Of a stretch of DNA of 64,000 bases, positions 40,981 to 49,833 are shown piece after piece; within the stretch, counting starts at the first letter, position 1, and every line of letters starts with the position of its first letter. The position numbers and the translations under genes are program-made. The DNA is taken from positions 1 through 64,000 of the forward strand of contig CALXLD010000004.1 of the NCBI GenBank assembly GCA_944389105.1, written 5' to 3'. The DNA comes from an uncultured Spirochaetaceae bacterium (GTDB lineage: Bacteria; Spirochaetota; Spirochaetia; Sphaerochaetales; Sphaerochaetaceae). The notes beneath the pieces are model-generated. The model was not told the origin of the DNA. It ran no database searches and worked only from the letters and a program-made list of their open reading frames with translations.

Positions 40981-41817
40981 CTATTTGATTGCACTGTCCA
41001 TTGTTCCCTTTATGAAATACTTCTGCAGACAAAGATATATGATTGCTACAGGAAGAACGGAGAGAACAGCAGCTGCCGCCGCTGCAGGCATATTGCTGTT
41101 TCCTTCAGTGAAAAATGAAGAAATCGCAAGGGTAATTGTCTTGAGCTTAGGCTTCTGAAGCACATACAGCTGGAAGCTGTAATCATTCCAGATCGCAACA
41201 CCGGTAAGTATCAATACAGAAGAAATCACAGGTACCATATTAGGCAATATGATTCTTGGGAAGATCATGAACTGTGAACAGCCATCTATCAATGCCGCTT
41301 CATCAAGCTCTTTTGGAATTCCTGTTATGAAATTCGAGAACATGAAAATCGACATTGGGAGATTGTAAGTCACTGTAATCAATATAATTCCCCAGAATGT
41401 ATTGATACCTCCTATTGCTACAAGTTCCTTGTAGATAGGGACAAGAACTGAAAGTGGTGGGACCATCATGACACCAACAAAACATGAAAGTATGAATTTA
41501 TTGATTCTTGTCTTGTGACGGGCAAGAGGATAAGCCGCAATCGCACCGAAAATCAGGACAAGCACTACAGAGAACACAGTTACTATCAGAGTATTTACGA
41601 TTGCAAGTCCTATATCACCCCTATCAAGTGCATATGCATAAGCATCAAAAGTAGGTTCTTTGGGAAAAAGCCAGTAGCTTGTCCTATCCGTTCTCGCCTT
41701 GAATGAAAGTGAAAGTATGATATAAAACGGCGCAAAGAAGAATAGGGATATGACAATAGCAGCCGCTGATTTCAGCCAGTTCCATCTTGTGTTCAATTTG
41801 CTCTTACTATCAGCCAT
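40981..41817 (-). CDS. Carbohydrate ABC transporter permease (MalG-type)
   Basis: The 278-residue inner-membrane protein has six hydrophobic segments and the EAA loop ELDEAALIDGCSQFMIFPRIILP near residue 185 (shortened: EAA-IDG-----F--I-LP), which docks on the ATPase. It matches the MalG/UgpE class of sugar permeases. The start at 41817 is chosen because AAGGAG lies upstream; it overlaps the preceding permease by 8 bases. No ATPase gene is in the operon, so a shared MsmK-type ATPase encoded elsewhere is probably used. Confidence 0.9.
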   Translation of the reverse strand: MADSKSKLNTRWNWLKSAAAIVISLFFFAPFYIILSLSFKARTDRTSYWLFPKEPTFDAYAYALDRGDIGLAIVNTLIVTVFSVVLVLIFGAIAAYPLARHKTRINKFILSCFVGVMMVPPLSVLVPIYKELVAIGGINTFWGIILITVTYNLPMSIFMFSNFITGIPKELDEAALIDGCSQFMIFPRIILPNMVPVISSVLILTGVAIWNDYSFQLYVLQKPKLKTITLAISSFFTEGNSNMPAAAAAAVLSVLPVAIIYLCLQKYFIKGTMDSAIK

Positions 41818-42715
41818 TGTATTGCATCTCCTTCTTCTGCAGATATTTGTTAAGCAGAACATTGACAATTACGATAAAGGCAAAACTGAACATACCAACA
41901 GCCGCAGAATAACCTGCCTGCTGATTCGCAAAATAAAGATTATTGATCAGCGAGGAAAGCGAATGAGAAGCATAGCCAGGACCTCCGTTTGTCATAGCAA
42001 CGACAAGACCGAACATCTTAAGTCCTCCTATGATATTCAGGACAAGGCTAGTGGTGAAAGCCGGGAGCAGCATCGGAATCGTAATATTCCTGAATGTCTG
42101 CCATCCATTCGCACCATCTATGCTTGCAGCTTCCTTATACATATCAGGAATGGCCTGCAGACCGGCAATAAAAATGATCATCGTCTTTCCGCAGTATGCA
42201 ATGCTGTTGATAATCGTAATTATTATGACAGCTCTCATTCCACGGCTCATCCAATCTACTTTATCAGCACCGAAAAGCACAAGAATATCATTGAGAGCAC
42301 CCCGCTCATATGTAACTATGAAGTACCAGATATAACCTATTATAAGCTGTGCAACCATCGCAGGAAGATAGATAACAGTTCGAGCAGCGCTTCTGAAGAA
42401 GAACTTGCTGCAGAGAAGCATAGCAAATGACAGGCCCAGTATCGTCTGTATGAATGTAGAACCGAATCCATATATCAGGGTATTGCGGAATGCCGTCCAT
42501 ACCTGTGGATCGGAGACCATCTTCCTGTAATTGTCAAAACCGACATATGAATAACTCTGAGAATAACCATTCCAGTTGGTAAAAGAGATATTTATACCAG
42601 AGATAATCGGAACGACAACAAAAGAAATAAAGAGTATCACTGCAGGAAGCGTCAATAATGTCAGAGCTCTTGGATCAGAGGACAAGAAACTGCCGAGATT
42701 CTGCTTTTTTTTCAT
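41810..42715 (-). CDS. Carbohydrate ABC transporter permease (MalF-type)
   Basis: The 301-residue permease has six membrane segments and the EAA motif MYKEAASIDGANGWQTFRNI near residue 190, with TNGGPG further on, typical of the MalF/UgpA class. It forms a heterodimer with the permease encoded next. It begins 49 bases after the binding-protein gene, behind GGAGG. Confidence 0.9.
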   Translation of the reverse strand: MKKKQNLGSFLSSDPRALTLLTLPAVILFISFVVVPIISGINISFTNWNGYSQSYSYVGFDNYRKMVSDPQVWTAFRNTLIYGFGSTFIQTILGLSFAMLLCSKFFFRSAARTVIYLPAMVAQLIIGYIWYFIVTYERGALNDILVLFGADKVDWMSRGMRAVIIITIINSIAYCGKTMIIFIAGLQAIPDMYKEAASIDGANGWQTFRNITIPMLLPAFTTSLVLNIIGGLKMFGLVVAMTNGGPGYASHSLSSLINNLYFANQQAGYSAAVGMFSFAFIVIVNVLLNKYLQKKEMQYNG

Positions 42716-42764
42716 TTTACCTCCATAGAAAAGAAAAGGAGCTGCAGGAGCAGCTCCTTATGTG

Positions 42765-44018
42765 TCACTGCTGAGCCATCAAAGCAAGATAGCTGTCTTT
42801 CATCGTGTTGCAGGATTCCTCAATGCTCATTTCACCTGCTGTAAGGGCTCCTCCGATTGTTCTCATCGTTGCCCACATTCCTGATGGAAGCCATTCACGG
42901 TCGAAGTACGGATAGATCTGAAGATCAGCAAACTGTGCATAGTCCTCAGCAAGCTTCTGCTCCGAATCGATATCAACAAAGCCAGCAGGCATACCAGCCA
43001 TATCACAGACATACTTAACATTCTCAGGACGAGCCATGAATTCAAGGAGTGCAATTGCAAGATCCCTGTTCGGAGAATCTTTCCAGATTCCATAGCATTC
43101 ACGTTCACCACCAATCCAGATCTGATCATCATCTTCGTGGAAAGCCGGTACCGGCATCATCGAAAGATCTGCATCCGGATTGAGTTCCCATGCGGATGCT
43201 ATCATAGCCTGATTATTGAAATTAAACATCGCTTCACCGAATGCAAGCTTCTCCTGTGTATAAATAGGATCTGCCGTTGTTGCATCGACATTCATGAAAC
43301 CACGGTCTTTGAGCTCCGTTATAAAACCAGAAACAGGAGCCCATTTCGACCAGTCAAATGTGCCATTGTAAAGTGCTTCAGCATTGTCTCCAGCCTCATT
43401 GCAGGTAATAAGCATCGACACTGCCATGATATCCATCATATTTGCTTGGATTCTCGTATCCTTTCCTGTGACATATACTGGTGTGATGCCAAGAGCCTTA
43501 ACATCCTCACAGCACTGATAGAATTCATCAAGTGTACGTGGAACATGATCCCATCCGGCTTCAGCAAGAAAGGTCTTGTTGTATATTATTCCACTCTGTT
43601 CCATTGTTATCGGCATCGCAACAATGCTTCCATCATCTGTAGTGACAGTATTTATGACGGAAGGAGCTATTCGTGATGAGAGCTCAAGATCATTGAGCGG
43701 CATAAGGTATTCAGCATACCTGTTGACAGCCCAGCCATGTGTTGCAAAAACATCCGGGAGATCATTTGCAGCCATCCTTGCCTTCATAAGGTTCTCGTAA
43801 TCGCTGCCATATGTCGTGTACTCAACCTCAACACCTGGATTTTCTTCCATGAAAAGCTCTATCACATGCTCCACGGCTTCAAATGTAGGAGATGAAGCAT
43901 TAGTTGCTACCGTCAATGATCCATGAAGTCCATCATCGGAGCTTTCGCTGGAACCACCGGCAGCTGCCGGAAGGATAATACAGAGCGATATAAGCATAAA
44001 AACAAGAAATTTTTTCAT
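42765..44018 (-). CDS. Sugar ABC transporter substrate-binding protein
   Basis: The 417-residue family 1 solute-binding protein has a signal peptide (MKK, hydrophobic core, cleavage near LPAAAG) but no lipobox cysteine, so it appears to be a free periplasmic protein. LTVATNASSPTFEAVEHVIELF near residue 40 (shortened), EENPGVEVEYTTYGSDYENLMKA and the FNNQAMIASAWELN and GGERECYGIWKDSPN segments are typical. The sugar is unknown. AAGGAG precedes the ATG at 44018. It heads the operon and diverges from the YesM-type kinase, which probably controls it. Confidence 0.9.
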   Translation of the reverse strand: MKKFLVFMLISLCIILPAAAGGSSESSDDGLHGSLTVATNASSPTFEAVEHVIELFMEENPGVEVEYTTYGSDYENLMKARMAANDLPDVFATHGWAVNRYAEYLMPLNDLELSSRIAPSVINTVTTDDGSIVAMPITMEQSGIIYNKTFLAEAGWDHVPRTLDEFYQCCEDVKALGITPVYVTGKDTRIQANMMDIMAVSMLITCNEAGDNAEALYNGTFDWSKWAPVSGFITELKDRGFMNVDATTADPIYTQEKLAFGEAMFNFNNQAMIASAWELNPDADLSMMPVPAFHEDDDQIWIGGERECYGIWKDSPNRDLAIALLEFMARPENVKYVCDMAGMPAGFVDIDSEQKLAEDYAQFADLQIYPYFDREWLPSGMWATMRTIGGALTAGEMSIEESCNTMKDSYLALMAQQ

Positions 44019-44156
44019 TACAAACTCCTTCTGCTTATATTCTTTGATTCTGAACAAGACTCTGTAAATAATACTTTCTTCAGATAAAATAACACTTTGA
44101 TATGATATAGCAATTCTTTATGATAGATTAACTTACATTTAACAAAGCTGAAATGG

Positions 44157-44168
44157 TATAATACTTCT
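44157..44168 (+). promoter_or_regulatory. Leaderless-type -10 element before yesM-like gene
   Basis: A perfect TATAAT (44157-44162) ends 6 bases before the ATG at 44169, with no Shine-Dalgarno. Confidence 0.65.
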
Positions 44169-45911
44169 ATGATAAGAACGAGGAAGCTTCTGAACAGGCT
44201 CACAAAGTATTTCATATTAAGCACTGCCCTGCCGATCCTGGCTATAATAATACTCTCTGCGGGGCTTCTCGAAAGATACTATACCAGACAGCTCCTCACG
44301 CTTATGGACGGTTATGTTGACAGTACGGCAGAGAATATTTCGATGTATATTGGCAATCTGGAGCAAGTTATACTCCTGCCGTATTTTGATGATGAGGTCA
44401 TGTCTCTTTTAAGCAAATACAGCAAGCAGGACGATGTGAGCTTTGTTGAGCAGACAATCTTTGAGAATGCTTTCGGCAACCTTATTTCCTCAATCAGGTA
44501 TGTAAGCAATAATTTCTATAGTACGCTTATAGTCCATGATGATGACGTCATATACTCAAGCTCGAACTACACACTCTCCGAGCCTCTGAATGACCACAAC
44601 TGGAGTGAAGAAGACTGGTATCAGAAAGCAATAGAAGAAAATGGAAATATAATATTTGTCCCACCGCACAGAACCGATTACTACTCCCCTTCAGACGATG
44701 AGATAAAAATATCGCTTGTATGCACTATAAGGAATCTTGTGACAAGGACACCATATGCGGTAATCAAGATTGACATACTCCCATCATCATTCGCCTCATT
44801 TTTCGCAAATCTCGATTTCGATGTCCCATTTTCTGCCTATATATCGGATACGGAGAACAATCTGGTTTTCTCAACCTCATCCGATAGCTTCATGGAGAAG
44901 ATGCTACCGCTGAAAGAAGAAAACGGGCAGATAAAAATTGAAGAATATAATGAGAACCTTGTCCATCACATCCAGCATAACATTGTAGATACGCCATATA
45001 CCCTGAACATACTTCTGGATAAAACGACAATGATGAAGAGGACCGTGACAGTCTATGCAATAGGAATCGGACTGTATATTATTGCCTTTATTATAGCGCT
45101 CCTCCTTAACAGAAGACTCACAAAAAGGATCTCGGAACCTATTACGGCGATGAGAAAGGTTCTATCCGAAGTTGAAAAGGGTAATTTCAACGTTTCTTAT
45201 GAAAGCCGTAAAGGCTGGGAATTGGAGGAACTGGGAACCAGCCTTAACCATGCTATAGATGATCTGAAAGATCTGATTGAAAAGAACTATATAGCCAAGC
45301 TCGCAGAGGAGAAAGCTGAGAACAAAGCACTACTTTCACAGCTGCAGCCCCACTTCCTCTTCAACACCCTGAACACACTTATAGCGCTAATTTATGAAGA
45401 GAAGTACAAAGAACTTGAAAATGGTCTTTACAGTCTTTCCGATCTGCTTCGCTATGTTCTGAGAAAGGACAATCTTGTACCTCTATCCGATGAAATGAAT
45501 TTCATAATGTCATATCTTCTGCTGCAGAAAGACAGATTCGGAGACCGGCTGGATTATTCAGTCTCGGTGGATGAAAAAGTCCAGAAGATGCTGGTTCCAC
45601 GCCTTCTGGTACAGCCTTTTGTAGAGAATGCTGTCATCCATGGGATGGAACCGGACAAAAGGAAATGCACAATACAGATAACTGCAGAAGAAAAAGATGG
45701 CCGCATGATGATAACCATAACAGATGATGGCAGAGGTTTTGACATGGACAGGACCGACATAATGTCATCAATCGGAATCTCAAACAGCTTTGACAGAGTA
45801 AAGATCCTGGATCCAGAAGCAACTGTGAACATCTCATCAAGCCCTGGAAATGGATGCATTGTCATTATTGATATAAAGGAGGTCTCCTCATATGAAAATC
45901 CTGATTGCTGA
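44169..45911 (+). CDS. YesM-type sensor histidine kinase
   Basis: The 580-residue kinase has a first membrane helix (residues ~17-38), an extracytoplasmic dCache-like domain (~40-285), a second helix (~295-315), a HAMP linker (TKRISEPITAMRKVLSEVE), the His_kinase domain QPHFLFNTLNTLIAL near residue 395 with the phospho-accepting His, and a HATPase domain (FVENAVIHGM near 490, DDGRGFD near 522). Such kinases sense sugars or their binding proteins outside the cell. It pairs with the AraC-type regulator encoded next (20-base overlap) and diverges from the sugar ABC operon. Confidence 0.92.
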   Translation: MIRTRKLLNRLTKYFILSTALPILAIIILSAGLLERYYTRQLLTLMDGYVDSTAENISMYIGNLEQVILLPYFDDEVMSLLSKYSKQDDVSFVEQTIFENAFGNLISSIRYVSNNFYSTLIVHDDDVIYSSSNYTLSEPLNDHNWSEEDWYQKAIEENGNIIFVPPHRTDYYSPSDDEIKISLVCTIRNLVTRTPYAVIKIDILPSSFASFFANLDFDVPFSAYISDTENNLVFSTSSDSFMEKMLPLKEENGQIKIEEYNENLVHHIQHNIVDTPYTLNILLDKTTMMKRTVTVYAIGIGLYIIAFIIALLLNRRLTKRISEPITAMRKVLSEVEKGNFNVSYESRKGWELEELGTSLNHAIDDLKDLIEKNYIAKLAEEKAENKALLSQLQPHFLFNTLNTLIALIYEEKYKELENGLYSLSDLLRYVLRKDNLVPLSDEMNFIMSYLLLQKDRFGDRLDYSVSVDEKVQKMLVPRLLVQPFVENAVIHGMEPDKRKCTIQITAEEKDGRMMITITDDGRGFDMDRTDIMSSIGISNSFDRVKILDPEATVNISSSPGNGCIVIIDIKEVSSYENPDC

Positions 45912-46866
45912 TGATGAGACAGGGGTAAAGACCCTTTTCAGGCATTTCATGGAACAATACCCATCTCCCTATACGGAATACAAGATGGCAAATACTGGAG
46001 AAGAACTCAGGAACCTCTGTCTTCAGGAGTCCTTTGATATCGTTTTTTCAGATATAAAAATGCCGGGTCTTACAGGGCTTGAGGCGATATATGAGATAAA
46101 AAACGCCTCAGAAAATGACACCGCAAGCTATTATATCATCTCAGGATATGGGGAATTTGAGTTTGCCCAGCAGGCAATAAGACTAGGCATAAAGGATTAT
46201 ATTCTCAAACCAGTAAGATACTCCGTAATAGAGAAAATTCTGCGAAGCGAAGAGGAAAAGCTCTTTCTTGGCCTTTCTCTGGAAAATGCATGGGCAATGA
46301 AGGATGAGAAAGCGGCAATGGAGCTTTCCCAGGCCATACAGAATCTTGCAGCTTCATATGAAGAAAGATACAAATCATTTTATTCATCCCTGAATGGATG
46401 GAAAAGCAGAGCAGCAGGCAATGGGATTCCTATTGATGGGGAGTATTTCAGAAAATGGTTTGGCTCTGATCTTGGAACTTTCAATGAGCAGCGTGCATTT
46501 CTTGAAAAAGCTACTCTCAGCAGCACGGATGGCTCTTATTCGAAAGAGCTTATGATGAAGATAATAAGCCAGATAGAAGACAATTACCGCAACCCGTCTC
46601 TAGGACTCGATATGATTGCAGATCAGCTTGGGTACAGCACACAGTACCTCAGTATGATATTCAGCAAGGAAACAGGAATTCCATTTTCTCTATACCTGAC
46701 GAAAAAGAGAATCGAGAACGCCAAGCATCTGCTGGATACAACAAAGATGAAAGTCAAAGACATAGCCAAGCTGTGCGGATATTCATATACAAGCTATTTC
46801 ATCAAGGTATTCAGAAAGGAAACTGGTTTCTCCCCTAATGAATGGAGGGATGATCCTAACAGCTGA
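45892..46866 (+). CDS. YesN-type response regulator with AraC DNA-binding domain
   Basis: The 324-residue regulator joins a receiver domain (residues 1-120: IADDE acidic pocket, FSDIKMPGLTGLEAI with the phospho-acceptor Asp, and YILKPVRY with the conserved Lys) to an AraC-type double helix-turn-helix at the C-terminus (residues ~225-322: LGLDMIADQLGYSTQYLSMIFSK shortened, VKDIAKLCGYSYTSYFIKVFRKETG). It is shorter than most YesN proteins. It is the likely activator of the sugar ABC operon at 44018-39606. Confidence 0.92.
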   Translation: MKILIADDETGVKTLFRHFMEQYPSPYTEYKMANTGEELRNLCLQESFDIVFSDIKMPGLTGLEAIYEIKNASENDTASYYIISGYGEFEFAQQAIRLGIKDYILKPVRYSVIEKILRSEEEKLFLGLSLENAWAMKDEKAAMELSQAIQNLAASYEERYKSFYSSLNGWKSRAAGNGIPIDGEYFRKWFGSDLGTFNEQRAFLEKATLSSTDGSYSKELMMKIISQIEDNYRNPSLGLDMIADQLGYSTQYLSMIFSKETGIPFSLYLTKKRIENAKHLLDTTKMKVKDIAKLCGYSYTSYFIKVFRKETGFSPNEWRDDPNS

Positions 46867-46877
46867 GCTATGCTGAA

Positions 46878-46901
46878 AGAGGCCCGCAGAACCGGGCCTC
46901 T
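46878..46901. terminator. Hairpin between convergent yesN-like and esterase genes
   Basis: AGAGGCCCG (46878-46886) pairs perfectly with CGGGCCTCT (46893-46901). It sits between two convergent genes; no strong T-run on either side. Confidence 0.7.
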
Positions 46902-46907
46902 CACCAA

Positions 46908-48692
46908 TTATTCTACTACGGCTCCATCATAAAAAATCTTTCCATCCACCCTTGCATAATGGGAGAAGAATTCATTCCATATCCTCCACGATTCCTCAGG
47001 GAAATAGGAGTGAGCAGAATCCTTGACCTGTGTGAACTGCACAAGAGGTACTCCATCAGGCCCTGGATATGTAGTAGTTGTAAAAAGACCATCATCGCTG
47101 GTTTCCATCACGGAGTTCTCAGTTCCGATTCCATTCAATGCTGTCCAGTAAGCTGTTGCATTTGCAACTCCATCTGCATTAACAGCACTATCATACTGTC
47201 CATAGTAAAGGCTTAGAGGGATAATCGTATCGATGGAATCTGTCAGACCTTCCGCTGCATAGCCAATCGGAGCAATTGCAGCAAATACATCAGGAGCAAC
47301 GGATGCAAGAGCAAGTGTCATCGCACAGCCGTTGGAATGTCCTGTTCCATATACTCTTGATGAATCAATATTATAGTTTGCCTTTGTCTCATCAATTACG
47401 TGAAGAAGGAATGAAACATCGTCAGCACCTTCTGCATCACCAAAGAGAGCTGGAACCATCCATGATGGCGCAGGAATATTTGCAGGGTTTGCATCTGGAT
47501 TCGGATATCCCTGGGCAAATACTACAATCAAGCCTTCCCTTTCCGCGATATCAGCCCATCTTGATTCCTCTGCAAGAGCGTACATTGTAGCTGTATAGCC
47601 ATGAAGCACAAGAACCATAGGAGCTGGAACTGATGGGTCATAAGACTCAGGTACATATGTCATGTATCTTCTGATAAGGCCATCATATTCCTCTTCGGTG
47701 AAGATGTATCCAGTTCCATCCGGGCGCTCTGCGAAATTCATTGCAAAGGCAAGATGTCCGCCAGCCTTTCCAAGAGGACGTGTATGCGTTCCCGCAAACT
47801 CATTCCAGATAACAGCAGGTGTAAGCTCTGCATCGGAAGCACTAGACCATACTGCAGAAACTACGTTGTCTGAATCATACTCAACAATTGCGTAATCATT
47901 ATACGCGTAGGAATCGACGCCATCGATTGTCCTGAAATAGTCTTTTACTGCTTCATCTTTGCATCCGATGAACCATACAGGTATCTGAAGCGTATTTGCA
48001 ACAAGTCCTACTTCCTCAAGCCCTCTCATTCCATCTGCAGGGAATGGATAGCAGAAGCCCTTTCCCAGCTCCTCGATGTAGGCTTCATCAGGATCTTCCG
48101 CATTTACGGCAACCACACCGCAGAATGCGGCAGGACAAGCTGCAGCAGCTGCAAGTGCCATCTCGCCACCCTCTTCATATCCGACGAGAGTTACTCTTGA
48201 TTTATCCATTGTAAATGGAAGATAGAGAGATACGCTCTTGCTCCTCATCTGCGTGTAGACATCTTCAATAGCCTGAACATCATTTCTCATCGAAGGATCA
48301 CCGGATACATTCCATGTTCCGTTCCCGCTTTCTGCAAATCCAAGTGCAAAACCAAGTTCATCGGCTGCTGCCATCCACTCTCTTCCAAGCTCGGACATTG
48401 CAAAGCCCTCTGCAGTTTCTCCATCTGGAACAATGATGATCACACCTGGTGCCCATGGATATAAATTGGAAGGAACATAGACACTGTATACTGCACCATT
48501 GGCAGCCATGTTATTGGCAAGACCTGATACAGGAGGAAGATACGGAGAAGCAGGATCCAGTGAATATCCTTTCTCCGAAACAGGTACTTCAGCTACTATG
48601 CTGATACTCTCAATGTCCTTAGGCTGGGCAACCATTAAAGGAAGTACAACGGCAAGACAGAGAAGTATCATAAAAAACTTCTTCAGATTCAT
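46908..48692 (-). CDS. Secreted tandem alpha/beta-hydrolase, PHB-depolymerase/esterase-like
   Basis: The 594-residue protein has a signal peptide (MNLKKFF, core, cleavage near MVAQ) and two alpha/beta-hydrolase domains. The C-terminal one (residues ~330-590) has YVPESYDPSVPAPMVLVLHGY, the nucleophile elbow GTGHSNGCAMTLALA with catalytic Ser, and a late HSYFPEE with the catalytic His, as in LpqC/feruloyl-esterase-like proteins. The N-terminal one (residues ~50-300) keeps the same fold order (SVYVPSNLYPWAPGVIIIVPDG, then VTLVGYEEGGEMALAAAA) but has Glu where the Ser should be, so it is probably non-catalytic. The substrate may be an acylated polysaccharide or polyester. A hairpin with a T-run lies just upstream. 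Confidence 0.82.
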   Translation of the reverse strand: MNLKKFFMILLCLAVVLPLMVAQPKDIESISIVAEVPVSEKGYSLDPASPYLPPVSGLANNMAANGAVYSVYVPSNLYPWAPGVIIIVPDGETAEGFAMSELGREWMAAADELGFALGFAESGNGTWNVSGDPSMRNDVQAIEDVYTQMRSKSVSLYLPFTMDKSRVTLVGYEEGGEMALAAAAACPAAFCGVVAVNAEDPDEAYIEELGKGFCYPFPADGMRGLEEVGLVANTLQIPVWFIGCKDEAVKDYFRTIDGVDSYAYNDYAIVEYDSDNVVSAVWSSASDAELTPAVIWNEFAGTHTRPLGKAGGHLAFAMNFAERPDGTGYIFTEEEYDGLIRRYMTYVPESYDPSVPAPMVLVLHGYTATMYALAEESRWADIAEREGLIVVFAQGYPNPDANPANIPAPSWMVPALFGDAEGADDVSFLLHVIDETKANYNIDSSRVYGTGHSNGCAMTLALASVAPDVFAAIAPIGYAAEGLTDSIDTIIPLSLYYGQYDSAVNADGVANATAYWTALNGIGTENSVMETSDDGLFTTTTYPGPDGVPLVQFTQVKDSAHSYFPEESWRIWNEFFSHYARVDGKIFYDGAVVE

Positions 48693-48703
48693 ACAAACCT
48701 TCA

Positions 48704-48745
48704 AAAACAAAAAAAGAAGCTGCTGAAGGAACAATACCCTCAGCA
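48704..48745 (-). terminator. Hairpin with long T-run upstream of the esterase gene
   Basis: On the minus strand TGCTGAGGG pairs with CCTTCAGCA (48745-48721, one bulge), followed by GCTTCTTTTTTTGTTTTTG. It is only about 12 bases before the esterase ATG, so it either ends the proA-proB-48904 transcript or acts as an attenuator in the esterase leader. Confidence 0.65.
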
Positions 48746-48903
48746 ACCTCCCATTCCGGATTATATCATCCTTTTTCCCTGCTAATGAAAAATCTGTTCA
48801 TGAATTTCTCAGATATAGTGAGAACAAGAGCTATGCTTCACAGAAAAGCCTATGACTAAAAAACCAAGATGCAATGGCTGCCCTCCAGAATAGGGAGAAG
48901 CTG

Positions 48904-49833
48904 TCATTCCTCCTCAGCAGAATCCTTTGTTTTCCAATTCTTCATAAGCGTAAAGAAATCTGTTTTCTGGAGAAGCATCTGCTTTTTCTTCACTTCTTCA
49001 TTAAGGACCTCTTTATCAACATATGGCTTCCATTTTTCTATGACGTTCTTTCCAGCTATACGCCGTATCGACATTGCTTTAGTGTAAAACCTGTCAGCAC
49101 CATCGCATAAGGAACGATCCTCTATTATTGAGAGGCGTTTAGGAAACTGTATTGCCAGAGACTTTGTCGTAAAGATCCTGTAGCCAAGAAGGAAGCATCT
49201 TACACCGAAATCCATTGCCTGATAGAACTCTCCTGAAATCATCGGATCGTATGACCGAAGGCGCTGGAAAAGCGCTCTGTCATATAAACCCAGTTCCATT
49301 ACAGGGTAAAGATTCAGCTCTTCCTCATCTGTATCCAGCGATGGGGTAAAAGACATTGGATCAACCTGTCTGCCATTGATAAAAGGAGCTCTTAAAGTCG
49401 GAAGGACCTCAAGGGATGAGGAAATCATAACAGGCGTGATTATCGCCGGATGATTCTTCTCCCCCATTGCATGCATAAGCTTCTCCCCATCGAAAGCAAT
49501 CAGAGAAGCATCCGATCTTACTACAAGGAAATAAGTAGCATAGCATTCATCTGCAAATGCATTTATATATTCCCCTGTTGTCGCAGGGAGCTTGAAAACT
49601 ATGAAATTCACATCAGGATACAGCTGTGCCCAATCCTCTTCCTCAATCCTGGACTGAAGGGTTATTACGTAAATCGGATTGCTCATATTTGCTGTATACC
49701 ACTTCAGAGAATCAATAAGATCTTCCTTTGAAGATAAATCAAGCAGACCTACAGCAAGTTGCTGCTGCCTGTATAACGAAGAAATCCTGCTGCCTACATC
49801 CTGCCGCTGATGCACTACCCTGTAATTAGACAC
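48904..49833 (-). CDS. Hypothetical protein, possibly glycosyltransferase-like, 309 aa
   Basis: I do not recognise a firm family. The first 200 residues have the alternating strand-helix pattern of a Rossmann/GT-A-like fold: NPIYVITLQSRIEEED, DVNFIVFKLPATTGEYINAF and TYFLVVRSDASLIAFDG, where a sugar-nucleotide site would lie in family 2 glycosyltransferases. There is no DxD motif at the expected place. The C-terminal 60 residues are basic and helical. It has no signal peptide. The start overlaps the proB stop by 8 bases, so it is read with proline genes, but a functional link is not evident. Confidence 0.5.
   Translation of the reverse strand: MSNYRVVHQRQDVGSRISSLYRQQQLAVGLLDLSSKEDLIDSLKWYTANMSNPIYVITLQSRIEEEDWAQLYPDVNFIVFKLPATTGEYINAFADECYATYFLVVRSDASLIAFDGEKLMHAMGEKNHPAIITPVMISSSLEVLPTLRAPFINGRQVDPMSFTPSLDTDEEELNLYPVMELGLYDRALFQRLRSYDPMISGEFYQAMDFGVRCFLLGYRIFTTKSLAIQFPKRLSIIEDRSLCDGADRFYTKAMSIRRIAGKNVIEKWKPYVDKEVLNEEVKKKQMLLQKTDFFTLMKNWKTKDSAEEE

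Noticed and set aside
41750-42430. 226-residue plus-strand open frame
   Set aside because: It is antisense to two well-supported sugar permease genes and has no family resemblance.
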